Positions 18,502-28,744 are shown, numbered from the stretch's first letter. The stretch is 53,006 bases of DNA from an uncultured Bacteroidia bacterium (GCA_938028625.1 CALIZB010000047.1:1-53006), one strand, 5' to 3'. The notes: generated by a model from the sequence alone, not told the origin. Numbers and translations are program-made.

Positions 18502-19836
18502 ATGAAAAAGATTAAAATACATAAAACTGCTCCCGAAGACAAAAAATTTGATAAGGATAAAGTTAAACAGGAAAAGTTCGGATTTAAAGAGGAAAACACT
18601 GATTCTAATTTCAAAAAGAAAACTTACAGCAAATCATTCAGTCAGTCAAAAACAGGTACATTCAAAGAAAAAAGCTTTGAACACACAGAAAAACCTAAAA
18701 AAGAATGGAATAAAGACAACCTAAAATACGACTCTGACAAAAAAAACACATGGTCAGGTACAAAAAATAAATCTTATAGCAACTCGGAAGACAGCAATTT
18801 CAAAAACAAAAAGAAGTCTTATATAAATTCAGAAAACGAACACAAAATAGACAAAAAACAATGGAATAAAGATAAAAACACGTCTATTGTAGAGAGCAAA
18901 ACTACATATACCTACAACAAAAATAAAACCTATTCAAAATCAGACGAAGGGTATCAGAAAGAAAACAAAAATTTTCCTAATCCTTACAAAAATTTCGGAG
19001 AAAAGAAAAATGTAAAGAAATTAGCTAAAAAAATGCTTAAACATCATACGGCCAATGTTACCAATCTTAAAACACAGTTACAAACCTTAAAAAAATTACA
19101 GCAACTCCCCAAAGACGAAGTAAGACTTAATCGTTATATTGCCCACTGCGGTATCTGTGCAAGACGTGATGCAGATTTGCTAATTAAATCGGGTAAAATA
19201 AAGATAAACGGTGAAGTGGTGACAGAACTTGGCAAAAAAATAAATCCTGAAAAAGATATTGTAGAGTTTGAAGGTAAAAGAATTGAACCGCAAAAATTTG
19301 TGTATATTCTCATGAACAAGCCCAAAGACTGTTTATGCACGCTCAAAGACCCCCAAGGCAGACGTACTGTATTAGATATCATTGGAGATGTTGTACCAGA
19401 TAGAGTATTTCCCGTCGGTAGATTAGACCGTAATACTATCGGATTGTTACTTTTAACCAATGACGGAGAACTTGCACAACGCCTTATGCACCCTTCTTAT
19501 GAAATTCCAAAAATCTACCAAGTAACCCTCAATGAACCTTTTCAGCGCGCTGATATGGAAGCTGTACGCAAAGGTATTACTTTGGAAGATGGTTTAGTTC
19601 AGGTAGACAACATTGAGTACGTTCCTGATACACATAAAAAACAGTTAATTATACAAATACATTCTGGCAGAAACCGCGTCATCCGCAGGATATTTGAGCA
19701 TTTAGAATATGAAGTAGAAAAATTAGACCGCATCATGTATGCAGGTTTGAATAAAAAAGCGCTTCCCCGCGGCAAATACAGGTTTCTCAATGAAGAAGAA
19801 ATACAGTCTTTGAAAAAATTGGTCAATTTGGATTAA
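18502..19836 (+). CDS. rluB: RsuA/RluB-family 23S rRNA pseudouridine synthase with long Lys/Asn/Ser-rich N-terminal extension
   Basis: S4 domain VRLNRYIAHCGICARRDADLLIKSGKIKINGEVV, catalytic VGRLDRNTIGLLLLTNDGELAQRLMHP. Confidence 0.9.
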   Translation: MKKIKIHKTAPEDKKFDKDKVKQEKFGFKEENTDSNFKKKTYSKSFSQSKTGTFKEKSFEHTEKPKKEWNKDNLKYDSDKKNTWSGTKNKSYSNSEDSNFKNKKKSYINSENEHKIDKKQWNKDKNTSIVESKTTYTYNKNKTYSKSDEGYQKENKNFPNPYKNFGEKKNVKKLAKKMLKHHTANVTNLKTQLQTLKKLQQLPKDEVRLNRYIAHCGICARRDADLLIKSGKIKINGEVVTELGKKINPEKDIVEFEGKRIEPQKFVYILMNKPKDCLCTLKDPQGRRTVLDIIGDVVPDRVFPVGRLDRNTIGLLLLTNDGELAQRLMHPSYEIPKIYQVTLNEPFQRADMEAVRKGITLEDGLVQVDNIEYVPDTHKKQLIIQIHSGRNRVIRRIFEHLEYEVEKLDRIMYAGLNKKALPRGKYRFLNEEEIQSLKKLVNLD

Positions 19837-19883
19837 AAGCCTGCTTTTCCAAAATATCCCGATAAAATTTCTATTTTTGTGGC

Positions 19884-20885
19884 ATGAAAAAGACCGTAGT
19901 CAGTGGAATACGCTCCACAGGACACCTGCATTTAGGGAATTATCTTGGTGCTGTAAAAAACTTTGTACGTATGCAGCATGAACACAACTGCTTTTTTTTT
20001 GTAGCAGATTGGCATTCGCTTACTACACACCCAACGCCTGAACGGCTTGCCGAATCTGTAAAAAACGTAATTATTGAATATCTCGCCGCAGGATTAGACC
20101 CCGAAGTATGCACCCTCTATGTACAAAGTGATATTAAAGAAATTGCAGAACTCTACCTGCTCATGAATATGAATGCCTATCTTGGTGAATTAGAACGCTG
20201 TACTTCCTTCAAAGATAAAGTCCGTGCTAATCCTGATAATGTAAATGCGGGTTTACTCACATATCCTGTACTTATGGCGGTAGATATTCTTATTCACCAC
20301 GCAGACTACGTACCCGTAGGCAAAGACCAAGAACAACACCTTGAAATGACCCGTACTTTTGCTAATCGCTTTAATTATCTTTACAAAACAGAATACTTCA
20401 AAGAACCTGTTGCCTATAATTTTGACCAAGAACTGATTAAAGTCCCAGGATTAGATGGTTCAGGTAAAATGGGAAAAAGCGAAGGAGAAGGAAATGCCAT
20501 TTTTCTTAATGACAGTCCCGAGATAATACGCAAAAAAGTAATGAAAGCCGTTTCAGGCAATACCCCCACTATACCCAATGAACCTAAATCTGAAGCCGTA
20601 GAAAATCTTTTTACTTTGATGCGTTTAGTTTCTACCCCTGATACTGTACAATACTTTGAAGAAACCTATAACAATATGACTATTCGCTACGGAGATATGA
20701 AAAAACAACTCGCAGAAGATATTATCACATTTACGAAACCTATCTATGAACGTATTCAAGAATACGAAAAAAATACAGAATATATTAAGAAAGTATTAGC
20801 CATAGGTAGAGAAAAAGCTCGTATTAGCGCACAAAAAACATTGCGAGAAGTAAGAAAAATAATTGGTTTTGAAAACATTGATTAA
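19884..20885 (+). CDS. trpS: Tryptophanyl-tRNA synthetase
   Basis: SGIRSTGHLHLGNYLGAVKNFV, GKMGKSEGEGNAIFL (KMSKS-like). Confidence 0.96.
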   Translation: MKKTVVSGIRSTGHLHLGNYLGAVKNFVRMQHEHNCFFFVADWHSLTTHPTPERLAESVKNVIIEYLAAGLDPEVCTLYVQSDIKEIAELYLLMNMNAYLGELERCTSFKDKVRANPDNVNAGLLTYPVLMAVDILIHHADYVPVGKDQEQHLEMTRTFANRFNYLYKTEYFKEPVAYNFDQELIKVPGLDGSGKMGKSEGEGNAIFLNDSPEIIRKKVMKAVSGNTPTIPNEPKSEAVENLFTLMRLVSTPDTVQYFEETYNNMTIRYGDMKKQLAEDIITFTKPIYERIQEYEKNTEYIKKVLAIGREKARISAQKTLREVRKIIGFENID

Positions 20886-20903
20886 AACCTGAAAAATCCA
20901 TTT

Positions 20904-22439
20904 ATGCAAAAAATTATCATTATAGATTTTGGTTCGCAATACACACAACTCATTGCCCGTAGAGTAAGAGAACTGCATGTATACTGCGAAATTTATCCTT
21001 ATTTTCATGCGTCCCAAGCGATAGATACAGATACAAAAGCAATCATTTTATCGGGAAGTCCCGCAAGTGTGCATCAAGAAAATGCCCCTGATGTAGAAAA
21101 CGAAGTATGGCAAGCTATATCTTATTTACCTACTTTGGCAATATGCTACGGCGCGCAGCTTATTTCTCATAAACAAGGTGGAAAGGTTGCTCGCGCAGCT
21201 ATACGCGAATATGGTAGAGCAAACCTTACCCAAATTCATGAAAAAAACTTATTTAAAAATGTAGATACAGGTACTCAAGTTTGGATGAGTCATGGAGATA
21301 CTATTTTAGAACTTCCACCCGAATACCAAAATATCGCATGTACGGAGAGTATTCCCGTAGCGGCGTTCAAACACAATCAAAAACCTATTTATGGTGTTCA
21401 GTTTCACCCCGAAGTAGTACATACCTTGCAAGGTAAAATACTTATTCAAAACTTTGTTTATGATATTGCACAATGTAGCCCCTCATGGACAGCAGAGAAC
21501 TTTATAGAAAGCACTGTTGTCCAAATTCAGCAACAGGTTGGTCAAACCGCAAATGTTATCTGCGGGCTTTCTGGCGGCGTGGATTCTTCTGTTGCCGCTA
21601 CGCTCATTCATAAAGCAATCGGCAAACGCTTGTACTGTATTTTTGTAGATAATGGATTACTTCGTAAAAATGAATACGAACAGGTATTAGAACAATATAA
21701 AGAACTCGGCTTAAATGTTATCGGTATAGATGCAAAACAACGTTTTTATGACGCACTTAAAGGTATCAGCGACCCTGAACAAAAACGTAAAACTATTGGC
21801 AGAGTATTTATTGAAGTATTTGAAAAAGAAGCCAAAAAAATTCCTAATGTGCAATTTCTTGCACAAGGCACTATTTATCCTGATGTCATAGAATCGGTTT
21901 CAGTAAAAGGACCTTCGGTAACTATAAAATCACATCATAACGTAGGCGGTTTACCTGAAAAAATGCACTTAAAATTGATAGAACCTTTGCGAAGTTTATT
22001 CAAAGACGAAGTACGCAATTTTGGTAGAGCATTAGGTTTATCAGAAACCTTGTTAGGCAGGCATCCCTTTCCAGGTCCGGGATTAGCTATTCGTATTCTG
22101 GGGTGTATTACTCCTGAGAAAGTATCGCTTTTACAGGAAATTGATGATATTTTCATTCAGAACTTAAAAAAACACAATTTGTATAATGAAGTATGGCAAG
22201 CCTTTGCGGTTTTATTACCTGTACAATCTGTGGGGGTTATGGGAGATGAAAGGACTTATGAGCAAGTAGCTTGTTTAAGAGCGGTTACCAGTGTAGACGG
22301 CATGACTGCTGATTGGGCAACTTTGCCTTATCCTTTTTTAGCAGCAGTTTCTAACCAGATTATTAATCAAGTTAAAGGTATAAACAGGGTAGTATATGAT
22401 ATAAGTTCTAAACCTCCTGCTACTATTGAGTGGGAATAA
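20904..22439 (+). CDS. guaA: GMP synthase (glutamine-hydrolysing)
   Basis: [43 protein letters not shown]-terminal KPPATIEWE. Confidence 0.97.
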   Translation: MQKIIIIDFGSQYTQLIARRVRELHVYCEIYPYFHASQAIDTDTKAIILSGSPASVHQENAPDVENEVWQAISYLPTLAICYGAQLISHKQGGKVARAAIREYGRANLTQIHEKNLFKNVDTGTQVWMSHGDTILELPPEYQNIACTESIPVAAFKHNQKPIYGVQFHPEVVHTLQGKILIQNFVYDIAQCSPSWTAENFIESTVVQIQQQVGQTANVICGLSGGVDSSVAATLIHKAIGKRLYCIFVDNGLLRKNEYEQVLEQYKELGLNVIGIDAKQRFYDALKGISDPEQKRKTIGRVFIEVFEKEAKKIPNVQFLAQGTIYPDVIESVSVKGPSVTIKSHHNVGGLPEKMHLKLIEPLRSLFKDEVRNFGRALGLSETLLGRHPFPGPGLAIRILGCITPEKVSLLQEIDDIFIQNLKKHNLYNEVWQAFAVLLPVQSVGVMGDERTYEQVACLRAVTSVDGMTADWATLPYPFLAAVSNQIINQVKGINRVVYDISSKPPATIEWE

Positions 22440-22523
22440 CAAGAGTATAGTATTTATTGTCAGCATTTTGTAATATATGCAGTAAGCCACTAAAAATTTT
22501 TATCTTAACATCACAACTTTTTA

Positions 22524-22555
22524 TTTGGATTTTACAAATTTGTATTTTATTTTTG
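22524..22555 (+). promoter_or_regulatory. Candidate Bacteroidota promoter TTTG-N20-TATTTTTG
   Basis: TTTG at 22524-22527 and TATTTTTG at 22548-22555, 27 nt before the ATG at 22583. Confidence 0.55.
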
Positions 22556-22582
22556 CTACGCAAAATATAAAATCGTAAAAAA

Positions 22583-23272
22583 ATGGGAAAAACGAATAAT
22601 ACCTTTGAAGCTAAATACGAAAGAGCGCAGCTACTCTTAAACTACATCAGTAGTTTTTCCGAATACCAGCCTCCCCGCCAGTGGGAGTCTATTACTGATT
22701 TAAGCAATATGCTCAATACTATTGCAGAGATAAACGCAAAAGAAGCAAAACTCCGTGTACAGTACAGTGAGTTAGCGGCACAGCGTCAAAAGGCGTTTAG
22801 AACTGCACCCGATTCTCTTCAAAAAACCGTAACTCTTGTACTCAATGCTGTAAAAGCTCAGTATGGTAATAAATCTAATGAATACAACACCATAAATGCA
22901 ATTGCCAAAACTACCCGTGCTATTCACCGAAAAGAAGGAGAAGAGAAGATTACAGAACTCTCTTACAATAGTTTAATAGACTCTTTCCGGAACATGATAA
23001 CCGAAATAGAAAATTTTTCTGTCATGTACAATCCTACCGTAGAACAGGTCAGTACTGAGGAACTTACCAAAAAAATAGAGTATCTGGAAGAACTTCATAA
23101 AAAAGTAGAGGAAGTACTGGAAGAACTGAATGAGGTAAAAGCCCAGCGTCAGGAACTATACAATGGAAAAAATGGACTTTCTGAACGAGTAAAAAGAATA
23201 AAATCTTATATTAAAGTTCAGTATGGAATTAACTCCCCTGAATACGAGTCTATCAAAAGCATCAAAATTTAA
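22583..23272 (+). CDS. Uncharacterised alpha-helical protein with two internal repeats
   Basis: 229 aa; repeats AAQRQKAF...VKAQYGNKSNEYNTINAI and KAQRQELY...IKVQYGINSPEYESIKSI. Confidence 0.75.
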   Translation: MGKTNNTFEAKYERAQLLLNYISSFSEYQPPRQWESITDLSNMLNTIAEINAKEAKLRVQYSELAAQRQKAFRTAPDSLQKTVTLVLNAVKAQYGNKSNEYNTINAIAKTTRAIHRKEGEEKITELSYNSLIDSFRNMITEIENFSVMYNPTVEQVSTEELTKKIEYLEELHKKVEEVLEELNEVKAQRQELYNGKNGLSERVKRIKSYIKVQYGINSPEYESIKSIKI

Positions 23273-23813
23273 AGACTATGACAAATATGACACAATAAGC
23301 CTTGCCAAATATTTACTAGGCAAAATATTAGTTTCTTCGCAAAATGGACAAATTACCGCAGGCATAATCCATGAAACCGAGGCTTACCTCCATGACGACC
23401 CTGCGTGCCATGCATATATGAATAAAAAAACGTCGCGTAATGAAGCTATGTTTATGAAAGCAGGAACAGGATACGTGTATTTTATTTATGGCATGCACTA
23501 TTGTTTTAATGTTGTTAGTTATGCAGAAGGAATAGGTGAAGCAGTTTTAATACGTTCATTATTACCTGTTGCAGGTATTGAGATTATGCAACAACGTAGA
23601 AATATACAAAATATAAAACAATTATGCAATGGACCGGGTAAATTGTGCCAAGCATTAGGCATAGATATATCTTGTAATGGTATTTCTTTACTTGATGACA
23701 CACTTTACATTCTTGATTACAAAGAATTTAATGATAATGAAATTGTAAGCACAACAAGAATTGGTATCAGTAAAGGTAAAGAATTGCTGTATAGATTTTA
23801 TGTAAAGATATAA
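23223..23813 (+). CDS. 3-methyladenine DNA glycosylase (AAG/MPG family)
   Basis: LAKYLLGKILV, IIHETEAYLHDDPACHAY, GTGYVYFIYGMHYCFNVVS, GPGKLCQALGI. Confidence 0.93.
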   Translation: MELTPLNTSLSKASKFKDYDKYDTISLAKYLLGKILVSSQNGQITAGIIHETEAYLHDDPACHAYMNKKTSRNEAMFMKAGTGYVYFIYGMHYCFNVVSYAEGIGEAVLIRSLLPVAGIEIMQQRRNIQNIKQLCNGPGKLCQALGIDISCNGISLLDDTLYILDYKEFNDNEIVSTTRIGISKGKELLYRFYVKI

Positions 23814-23825
23814 AAGGTTTCTATT

Positions 23826-24203
23826 TTATTTACTTTGTCTGCTGTGATGTTCTTCCAAAGCTGTTTTCAAAAGTTCCTGTAAACTATCAGCATCAATATC
23901 TTTTTTACTCCTGAATTTTATGTGGCGTAGTCGTTTTCCTGTGCCTTGCAACAAGTTTTTGGGGTCATTCAAAACTGCCCCGTGAAAAAAACCGAGATTT
24001 ACGGAGTCTTTCAAAGGCTTAATATAGCAAATTTCACCTTTCATGTTTTTTTCTGTTCCAAATGTTATCATTTTGTCAGCATAATCTATCCATGTTTTGG
24101 TTTCAGGAAGCATTATTTTTTGAGTTATTTCAAAGATTTGTTCCGCTGTTTCAGCAACCTGTGGTGAAAATTGTTGAAAAAATTGACATATATCGTTTTG
24201 CAT
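23826..24203 (-). CDS. DUF1801-like protein
   Basis: ETKTWIDYADKMITFGTEKNMKGEICYIKPLKDSVNLGFFHGAVLNDPKNLLQGTGKRLRHIKF. Confidence 0.7.
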   Translation of the reverse strand: MQNDICQFFQQFSPQVAETAEQIFEITQKIMLPETKTWIDYADKMITFGTEKNMKGEICYIKPLKDSVNLGFFHGAVLNDPKNLLQGTGKRLRHIKFRSKKDIDADSLQELLKTALEEHHSRQSK

Positions 24204-24231
24204 AGTTTATTCTATTTATAGTTTAATTTTT

Positions 24232-24807
24232 TTAATGCCATATACTTCTATTTTTGTAAAAACGCTCAATAAAATCTCTTTTATCCGAAGCAGCATAACG
24301 AAAAGATAAAAACAAAGAAAACAAGGCAAAAATGCTTGTAAACAACATAAGATACACAGAACGCCCTGAAAATGCATAAATAAGTCCTATCCAAAAAATT
24401 CCTATTCCCAAAGGGATAAAAGCTAAACCTAAAAGCATATTCTGAAAAGGTTTAATATACTGTTTTGCTTGTTTTATCTGTGCAATAATCTCTAATCCTG
24501 CATATCCCAATAGGAGCAATAGAAAAATAACAGGAAACAACAATGTGCCTCTAACTAAAAATTGTATTGAGGGAAATATAAACAAAAAACAAAGGATATA
24601 AAACAGACCCGCTTTATAGTGTCCCATGTACCAGCGGTGCAAACCCAGAACACCTCCCAGAAAAGCAAGAAAAGCAGTGAGCCACTTGTTTTTTCCAAGC
24701 AAGTCCATTTTTTCCAGAGTTGAAAAAGAATGCAGGTCAATACTGCTTGCAAAACAGAACAAGGGTATACATACTGCCGCAACAAGCGTAAAGACCTTCA
24801 AGTTCAT
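24232..24807 (-). CDS. TM2-domain membrane protein
   Basis: KNKWLTAFLAFLGGVLGLHRWYMGHYKAGLFYILCF; 4-bp ATGA overlap with the parB stop. Confidence 0.75.
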   Translation of the reverse strand: MNLKVFTLVAAVCIPLFCFASSIDLHSFSTLEKMDLLGKNKWLTAFLAFLGGVLGLHRWYMGHYKAGLFYILCFLFIFPSIQFLVRGTLLFPVIFLLLLLGYAGLEIIAQIKQAKQYIKPFQNMLLGLAFIPLGIGIFWIGLIYAFSGRSVYLMLFTSIFALFSLFLSFRYAASDKRDFIERFYKNRSIWH

Positions 24808-25742
24808 AGTATTTCTTTGTTTTGCTGTGATTGAGTAATCTGTTCTAATATACGATTCAGTTCCTCTTCAGTTTCGTAATTGATTTTGATTTCTCCTCTG
24901 CCTAATACAGTATGGTTAAGTACAACTTTCGTTTTAAAGATAGAACTTAATCCCTCTTGAACTTTACGAATGTGTATTTCTAAGCTACTTGGGAGTTTCT
25001 CTTCTTCTTTTTTACTGATTTTTTTCTTTTCTTTTCCTCCGTCAGCACTACTTAACTCCCTTACAATTTTTTCTACGGCACGCACAGAAAGCTCTCCATC
25101 TATAATTTGTTTATAGATTTTGAGCTGTAAATCTATATTTTCCACAGTAATCAAGGCGCGGGCGTGTCCCATGCTAAGCAAATTATCTCTTAATCCTACC
25201 TGAATATCATAAGGCAGTTTGAGCAAACGGAGGTAATTGTTTACCGTAGAACGGTCTTTACCCACTTTTATACCCAGACTTTCCAAATTTAATCCGCACT
25301 CTTCAATGAGACGCTGATAGGCAAGAGCAATTTCAATAGGGTTTAAGTCCTGACGCTGAATATTCTCAATTAGAGCAAGCTCCAGCATCTGTTCGTCATT
25401 AGCTGTACGAATGTATGCAGGTATCTTAGTCAATCCTGCCATTTTTGAGGCTTGTAAGCGCCTTTCGCCTGAAATAAGTTGAAATTTATCTTCTCCTATA
25501 CGTCTTACGGTGATAGGCTGAATAATACCTTGCTCTGCAATAGAATCCGCTAGTTCTTGTAAAGCAATTTTATCAAAATTATTGCGGGGCTGAAAAGGAT
25601 TAGCTTCAATTTTATCTACATCAATTTCGCCGATAAGTTCATATTTAATTTGTTTTTGTTCTTTTTCCTCAATGAGTTCCTCCTTATTAGCATCACTTAA
25701 AATAGCCCCTAATCCTCTACCTAACGCATTTCTTTTTGCCAT
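24804..25742 (-). CDS. parB: Chromosome partitioning protein ParB
   Basis: LGRGLGAILSD, NPFQPRNNFD, ITVRRIGEDKFQLISGERRLQASKMAG, GHARALI. Confidence 0.95.
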   Translation of the reverse strand: MAKRNALGRGLGAILSDANKEELIEEKEQKQIKYELIGEIDVDKIEANPFQPRNNFDKIALQELADSIAEQGIIQPITVRRIGEDKFQLISGERRLQASKMAGLTKIPAYIRTANDEQMLELALIENIQRQDLNPIEIALAYQRLIEECGLNLESLGIKVGKDRSTVNNYLRLLKLPYDIQVGLRDNLLSMGHARALITVENIDLQLKIYKQIIDGELSVRAVEKIVRELSSADGGKEKKKISKKEEEKLPSSLEIHIRKVQEGLSSIFKTKVVLNHTVLGRGEIKINYETEEELNRILEQITQSQQNKEIL

Positions 25743-25759
25743 ACTTCATTCCTCCATGA

Positions 25760-26587
25760 TTATGATAAATTAATTTTGGATAGCTTTTCTTTAATTTCAC
25801 TCTCTTCGTCTTTTACTTCTAAATTATTTTTCTTTAACAGTTCACATGCTAAACGCATGTAGTTTTCCGTCCCTTTTGAACCTGCATCAAATAAAATAAT
25901 AGGCAGTCCAAAACTGGGGGCTTCGCTTAACTTTGTATTACGTTGAATAATCGTGTCAAAAACTAATTGCTGAAAGTGTTGTTGCATTTCTTCTACTACT
26001 TGATTAGATAACCTTAAACGACTGTCATACATAGTAAGTAAAATACCTTCTATTTCTAACTTTGGGTTTAATCTTTGCTGTACAATTTTAACCGTACTGA
26101 GCAATTTTCCCAGTCCCTCCATGGCAAAAAATTCACACTGAACAGGAATAATGACGGAATCTGCACTGGTGAGCGAGTTTATAGTAATTAAACCTAAACT
26201 GGGACTGCAATCAATAATGATAAACTCATAATTTTTTTGAATTTTGTCTAATACAGTTTTCATCACCCGCTCACGATTGGGCATATTGACCATTTCTACT
26301 TCTGCACCTACCAAATCAATATGAGAAGGGAGTAAATCTAAAAATGGAAGTTGAGTTTTAAGAATAGTAGTAGCTGGATGAATATTGCTGTCTACTATAC
26401 ATTCATAAATACTATTCTCAACTTTTTCAGGGTCAAAGCCTAAACCACTAGTTGCGTTTGCCTGAGGGTCTGTATCTACAAGCAAAGTTTTGTGTTCTAA
26501 TACTGATAAACTTGCCGCCAGATTGATTGCGGTTGTGGTTTTTCCTACTCCTCCTTTTTGATTGGCTATTGCTATAATCTTTGCCAT
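25760..26587 (-). CDS. parA: Chromosome partitioning ATPase ParA/Soj
   Basis: MAKIIAIANQKGGVGKTTTAINLAASL, DTDPQANATSGLG. Confidence 0.96.
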   Translation of the reverse strand: MAKIIAIANQKGGVGKTTTAINLAASLSVLEHKTLLVDTDPQANATSGLGFDPEKVENSIYECIVDSNIHPATTILKTQLPFLDLLPSHIDLVGAEVEMVNMPNRERVMKTVLDKIQKNYEFIIIDCSPSLGLITINSLTSADSVIIPVQCEFFAMEGLGKLLSTVKIVQQRLNPKLEIEGILLTMYDSRLRLSNQVVEEMQQHFQQLVFDTIIQRNTKLSEAPSFGLPIILFDAGSKGTENYMRLACELLKKNNLEVKDEESEIKEKLSKINLS

Positions 26588-26686
26588 ACACTAAACAATT
26601 TTTGTGTAAAGGTAGTGTAAAGTTCCACAATACAAAAATAAATTTTGGTTATTTTTTTTATCTTACTGAAAAACAACGACTCATAA

Positions 26687-26704
26687 TGTTTCACGATGTT
26701 TCAC
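26687..26704. promoter_or_regulatory. parS-like half-site direct repeat TGTTTCAC(GA)TGTTTCAC
   Basis: Two exact copies of TGTTTCAC at 26687-26694 and 26697-26704, ~100 bp upstream of parA. Confidence 0.4.
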
Positions 26705-26803
26705 AATTTACCATATTCCATAAAAATTTTGCGATTTTATTAGTGCATAAATAAATGCGGATATGTATTTTATTTGTAAAATTTGTTACTTTTGCTGTAA
26801 AGA

Positions 26804-27847
26804 ATGAAAAAATATCTTTTTATCTGTCTAATTATTCAAGTTCTGCTTTCTTACGCACAGGTAGGTGGGCGGGGGGTTTTTCAAGTATTGAACCTTGTTC
26901 CTAATGCTAGAATGTCTGCGCTGGGGGGCTATGGTATAGCACTATACGATAATGATGTAAATACTACTTATCAAAACCCTGCCCTTATCAATCCTGAAAT
27001 GAAAAATAGGCTGGGTATAAGCTATGTAAATTCTTTTGCAGATATAAATTATGGGTATACAGGTTATGCTCACGAGTTCAAAAAAATTGGGCTTGTAGCA
27101 GGTGGCGTACAATACATTAACTACGGAAAATTTACCGAAGCTAACGAATTTGGTGAAAAAACAGGTACATTTACCGCTAATGATGTAGTACTATCCGCAG
27201 GTACAGCAAGACACTATAAAGAACACTTTCATTTTGGTGCTAATCTCAAACTTATTTATTCGGGCATTGCACAATATAGTTCTACGGGGTTTGCTACGGA
27301 TTGGGCAAGTGTATATCAGAATGATAGCCTGAATATTACAGGAAGCATAGTAATTAAAAATCTCGGATTACAAATCAATCCTTATGTACCTGGAGGCGTA
27401 AGAGAAAAACTACCTTTTGAAATACAAGCAGGTTTTAGCCACAGATTAAAACATTTACCTTTACGATTTATGTTTAACTTTATTCATTTAGAAACCCCTA
27501 ATCTTGCCGCCATAGACCCTAATACTCCCAAAAAATACGATATATCAGGCAACGAAATAAAACCTAAAATTTCTCTATCAGATAAGATATTTCGCCATAT
27601 TGTGCTAGGTGGAGAATTTTATGTGGGCAAATTTGTTCAATTACGTTTTGGTTATAATCATTTACGCAGAAAAGAATTAGCCGTAGAAACAGCCAAAGGA
27701 CTTTCAGGTTTTTCTCTTGGTGCAGGAGTAAAAATTGCTATGTTTAATATTGACTACGGGTATGCTTCTTATAACGTGGCAGGTACAACCAATACTTTCT
27801 CTGTAACCGTAGATATTGCAAAATTAGCTAAAAAATCACAGCAATAA
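26804..27847 (+). CDS. porQ: PorQ-like type IX secretion system protein
   Basis: QVGGRGVFQVLNLVPNARMSALGGYGIALYDNDVNTTYQNPALINPEM; barrel-like. TACTTTTG -7 box at 26787-26794. Confidence 0.85.
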   Translation: MKKYLFICLIIQVLLSYAQVGGRGVFQVLNLVPNARMSALGGYGIALYDNDVNTTYQNPALINPEMKNRLGISYVNSFADINYGYTGYAHEFKKIGLVAGGVQYINYGKFTEANEFGEKTGTFTANDVVLSAGTARHYKEHFHFGANLKLIYSGIAQYSSTGFATDWASVYQNDSLNITGSIVIKNLGLQINPYVPGGVREKLPFEIQAGFSHRLKHLPLRFMFNFIHLETPNLAAIDPNTPKKYDISGNEIKPKISLSDKIFRHIVLGGEFYVGKFVQLRFGYNHLRRKELAVETAKGLSGFSLGAGVKIAMFNIDYGYASYNVAGTTNTFSVTVDIAKLAKKSQQ

Positions 27848-27865
27848 TAGCTTTATTTTATTCTC

Positions 27866-28744
27866 ATGCGATTTTATTTATTGTTGCACTTTGCTGTGCT
27901 TTTATGGGGATTAACGGCTATTCTGGGTAAAGTTATACAACTCTCTCCTGTACCAATGATGTGGTGGCGTACTTTTATTACCGCTTCAGGATTAGGAATT
28001 ATACTCATTTTCAAAAATAAATCTTTCAAATTACCTTTACCTATAAACCAATACTTGAAAAAAATGGCATTGATTGGTTTTTTGATAGCTGTACATTGGC
28101 TGTTGTTCTATGCTTCCATTAAAGTATCCAACGCTTCTGTGTGTCTAGCAGGTTTTGGTACAGGAACACTGTTTACGGCTTTATTAGAACCCTTAATAGA
28201 TAAAAAACAACTACAATGGCAAGAAATTGTTATTAGTATATGGGTAATGATAGCCGTATATGTTTTGGCACAGGCAGATATATCTATGTTGCTAGGGCTG
28301 ATGCTTTCTGCAAGCAGTGCCTTTTTCTCAAGTTTATTTACTATTCTCAATAAAAAATTAGCCCCTTTATACAGTCCTTTCGTGATTTCTTTTTATGAAA
28401 TGTTATTTGCTTGTCTTGTTTTAACCTTATTTCTACCTATTACCTTATGGTATGAAAAAACAAGTTTTTTACCACCTTCTCTTACAAATTGGGGTTATTT
28501 AATGATTTTAAGCCTTTTCTGTACAATTGTAGCATTTAGTATCTCTGTATTTGTAGTACGCAGATTAAGTGCATTTATGGTTACTTTAACTACTAATTTA
28601 GAACCTGTTTATGGTATTCTGATGGCATACTTTCTTTTTCCTGAAACAGAACGCATGAGTGTTCATTTTTATCTGGGTGCGGTTATGCTCATCAGTAGTG
28701 TATTGATATATACTTACCTTAAAGAACAATTTGCTTTTAAGTAA
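27866..28744 (+). CDS. EamA/DMT family transporter
   Basis: Ten hydrophobic helices, WGLTAILGKVIQLSPVPMMWWRTFI, LEPVYGILMAYFLFPE. Confidence 0.88.
   Translation: MRFYLLLHFAVLLWGLTAILGKVIQLSPVPMMWWRTFITASGLGIILIFKNKSFKLPLPINQYLKKMALIGFLIAVHWLLFYASIKVSNASVCLAGFGTGTLFTALLEPLIDKKQLQWQEIVISIWVMIAVYVLAQADISMLLGLMLSASSAFFSSLFTILNKKLAPLYSPFVISFYEMLFACLVLTLFLPITLWYEKTSFLPPSLTNWGYLMILSLFCTIVAFSISVFVVRRLSAFMVTLTTNLEPVYGILMAYFLFPETERMSVHFYLGAVMLISSVLIYTYLKEQFAFK

Noticed and set aside
19991-20000. T9 homopolymer in trpS as a slippage or frameshift site
   Set aside because: The frame is intact through it (HNCFFFVADWHS) and no alternative product is evident.
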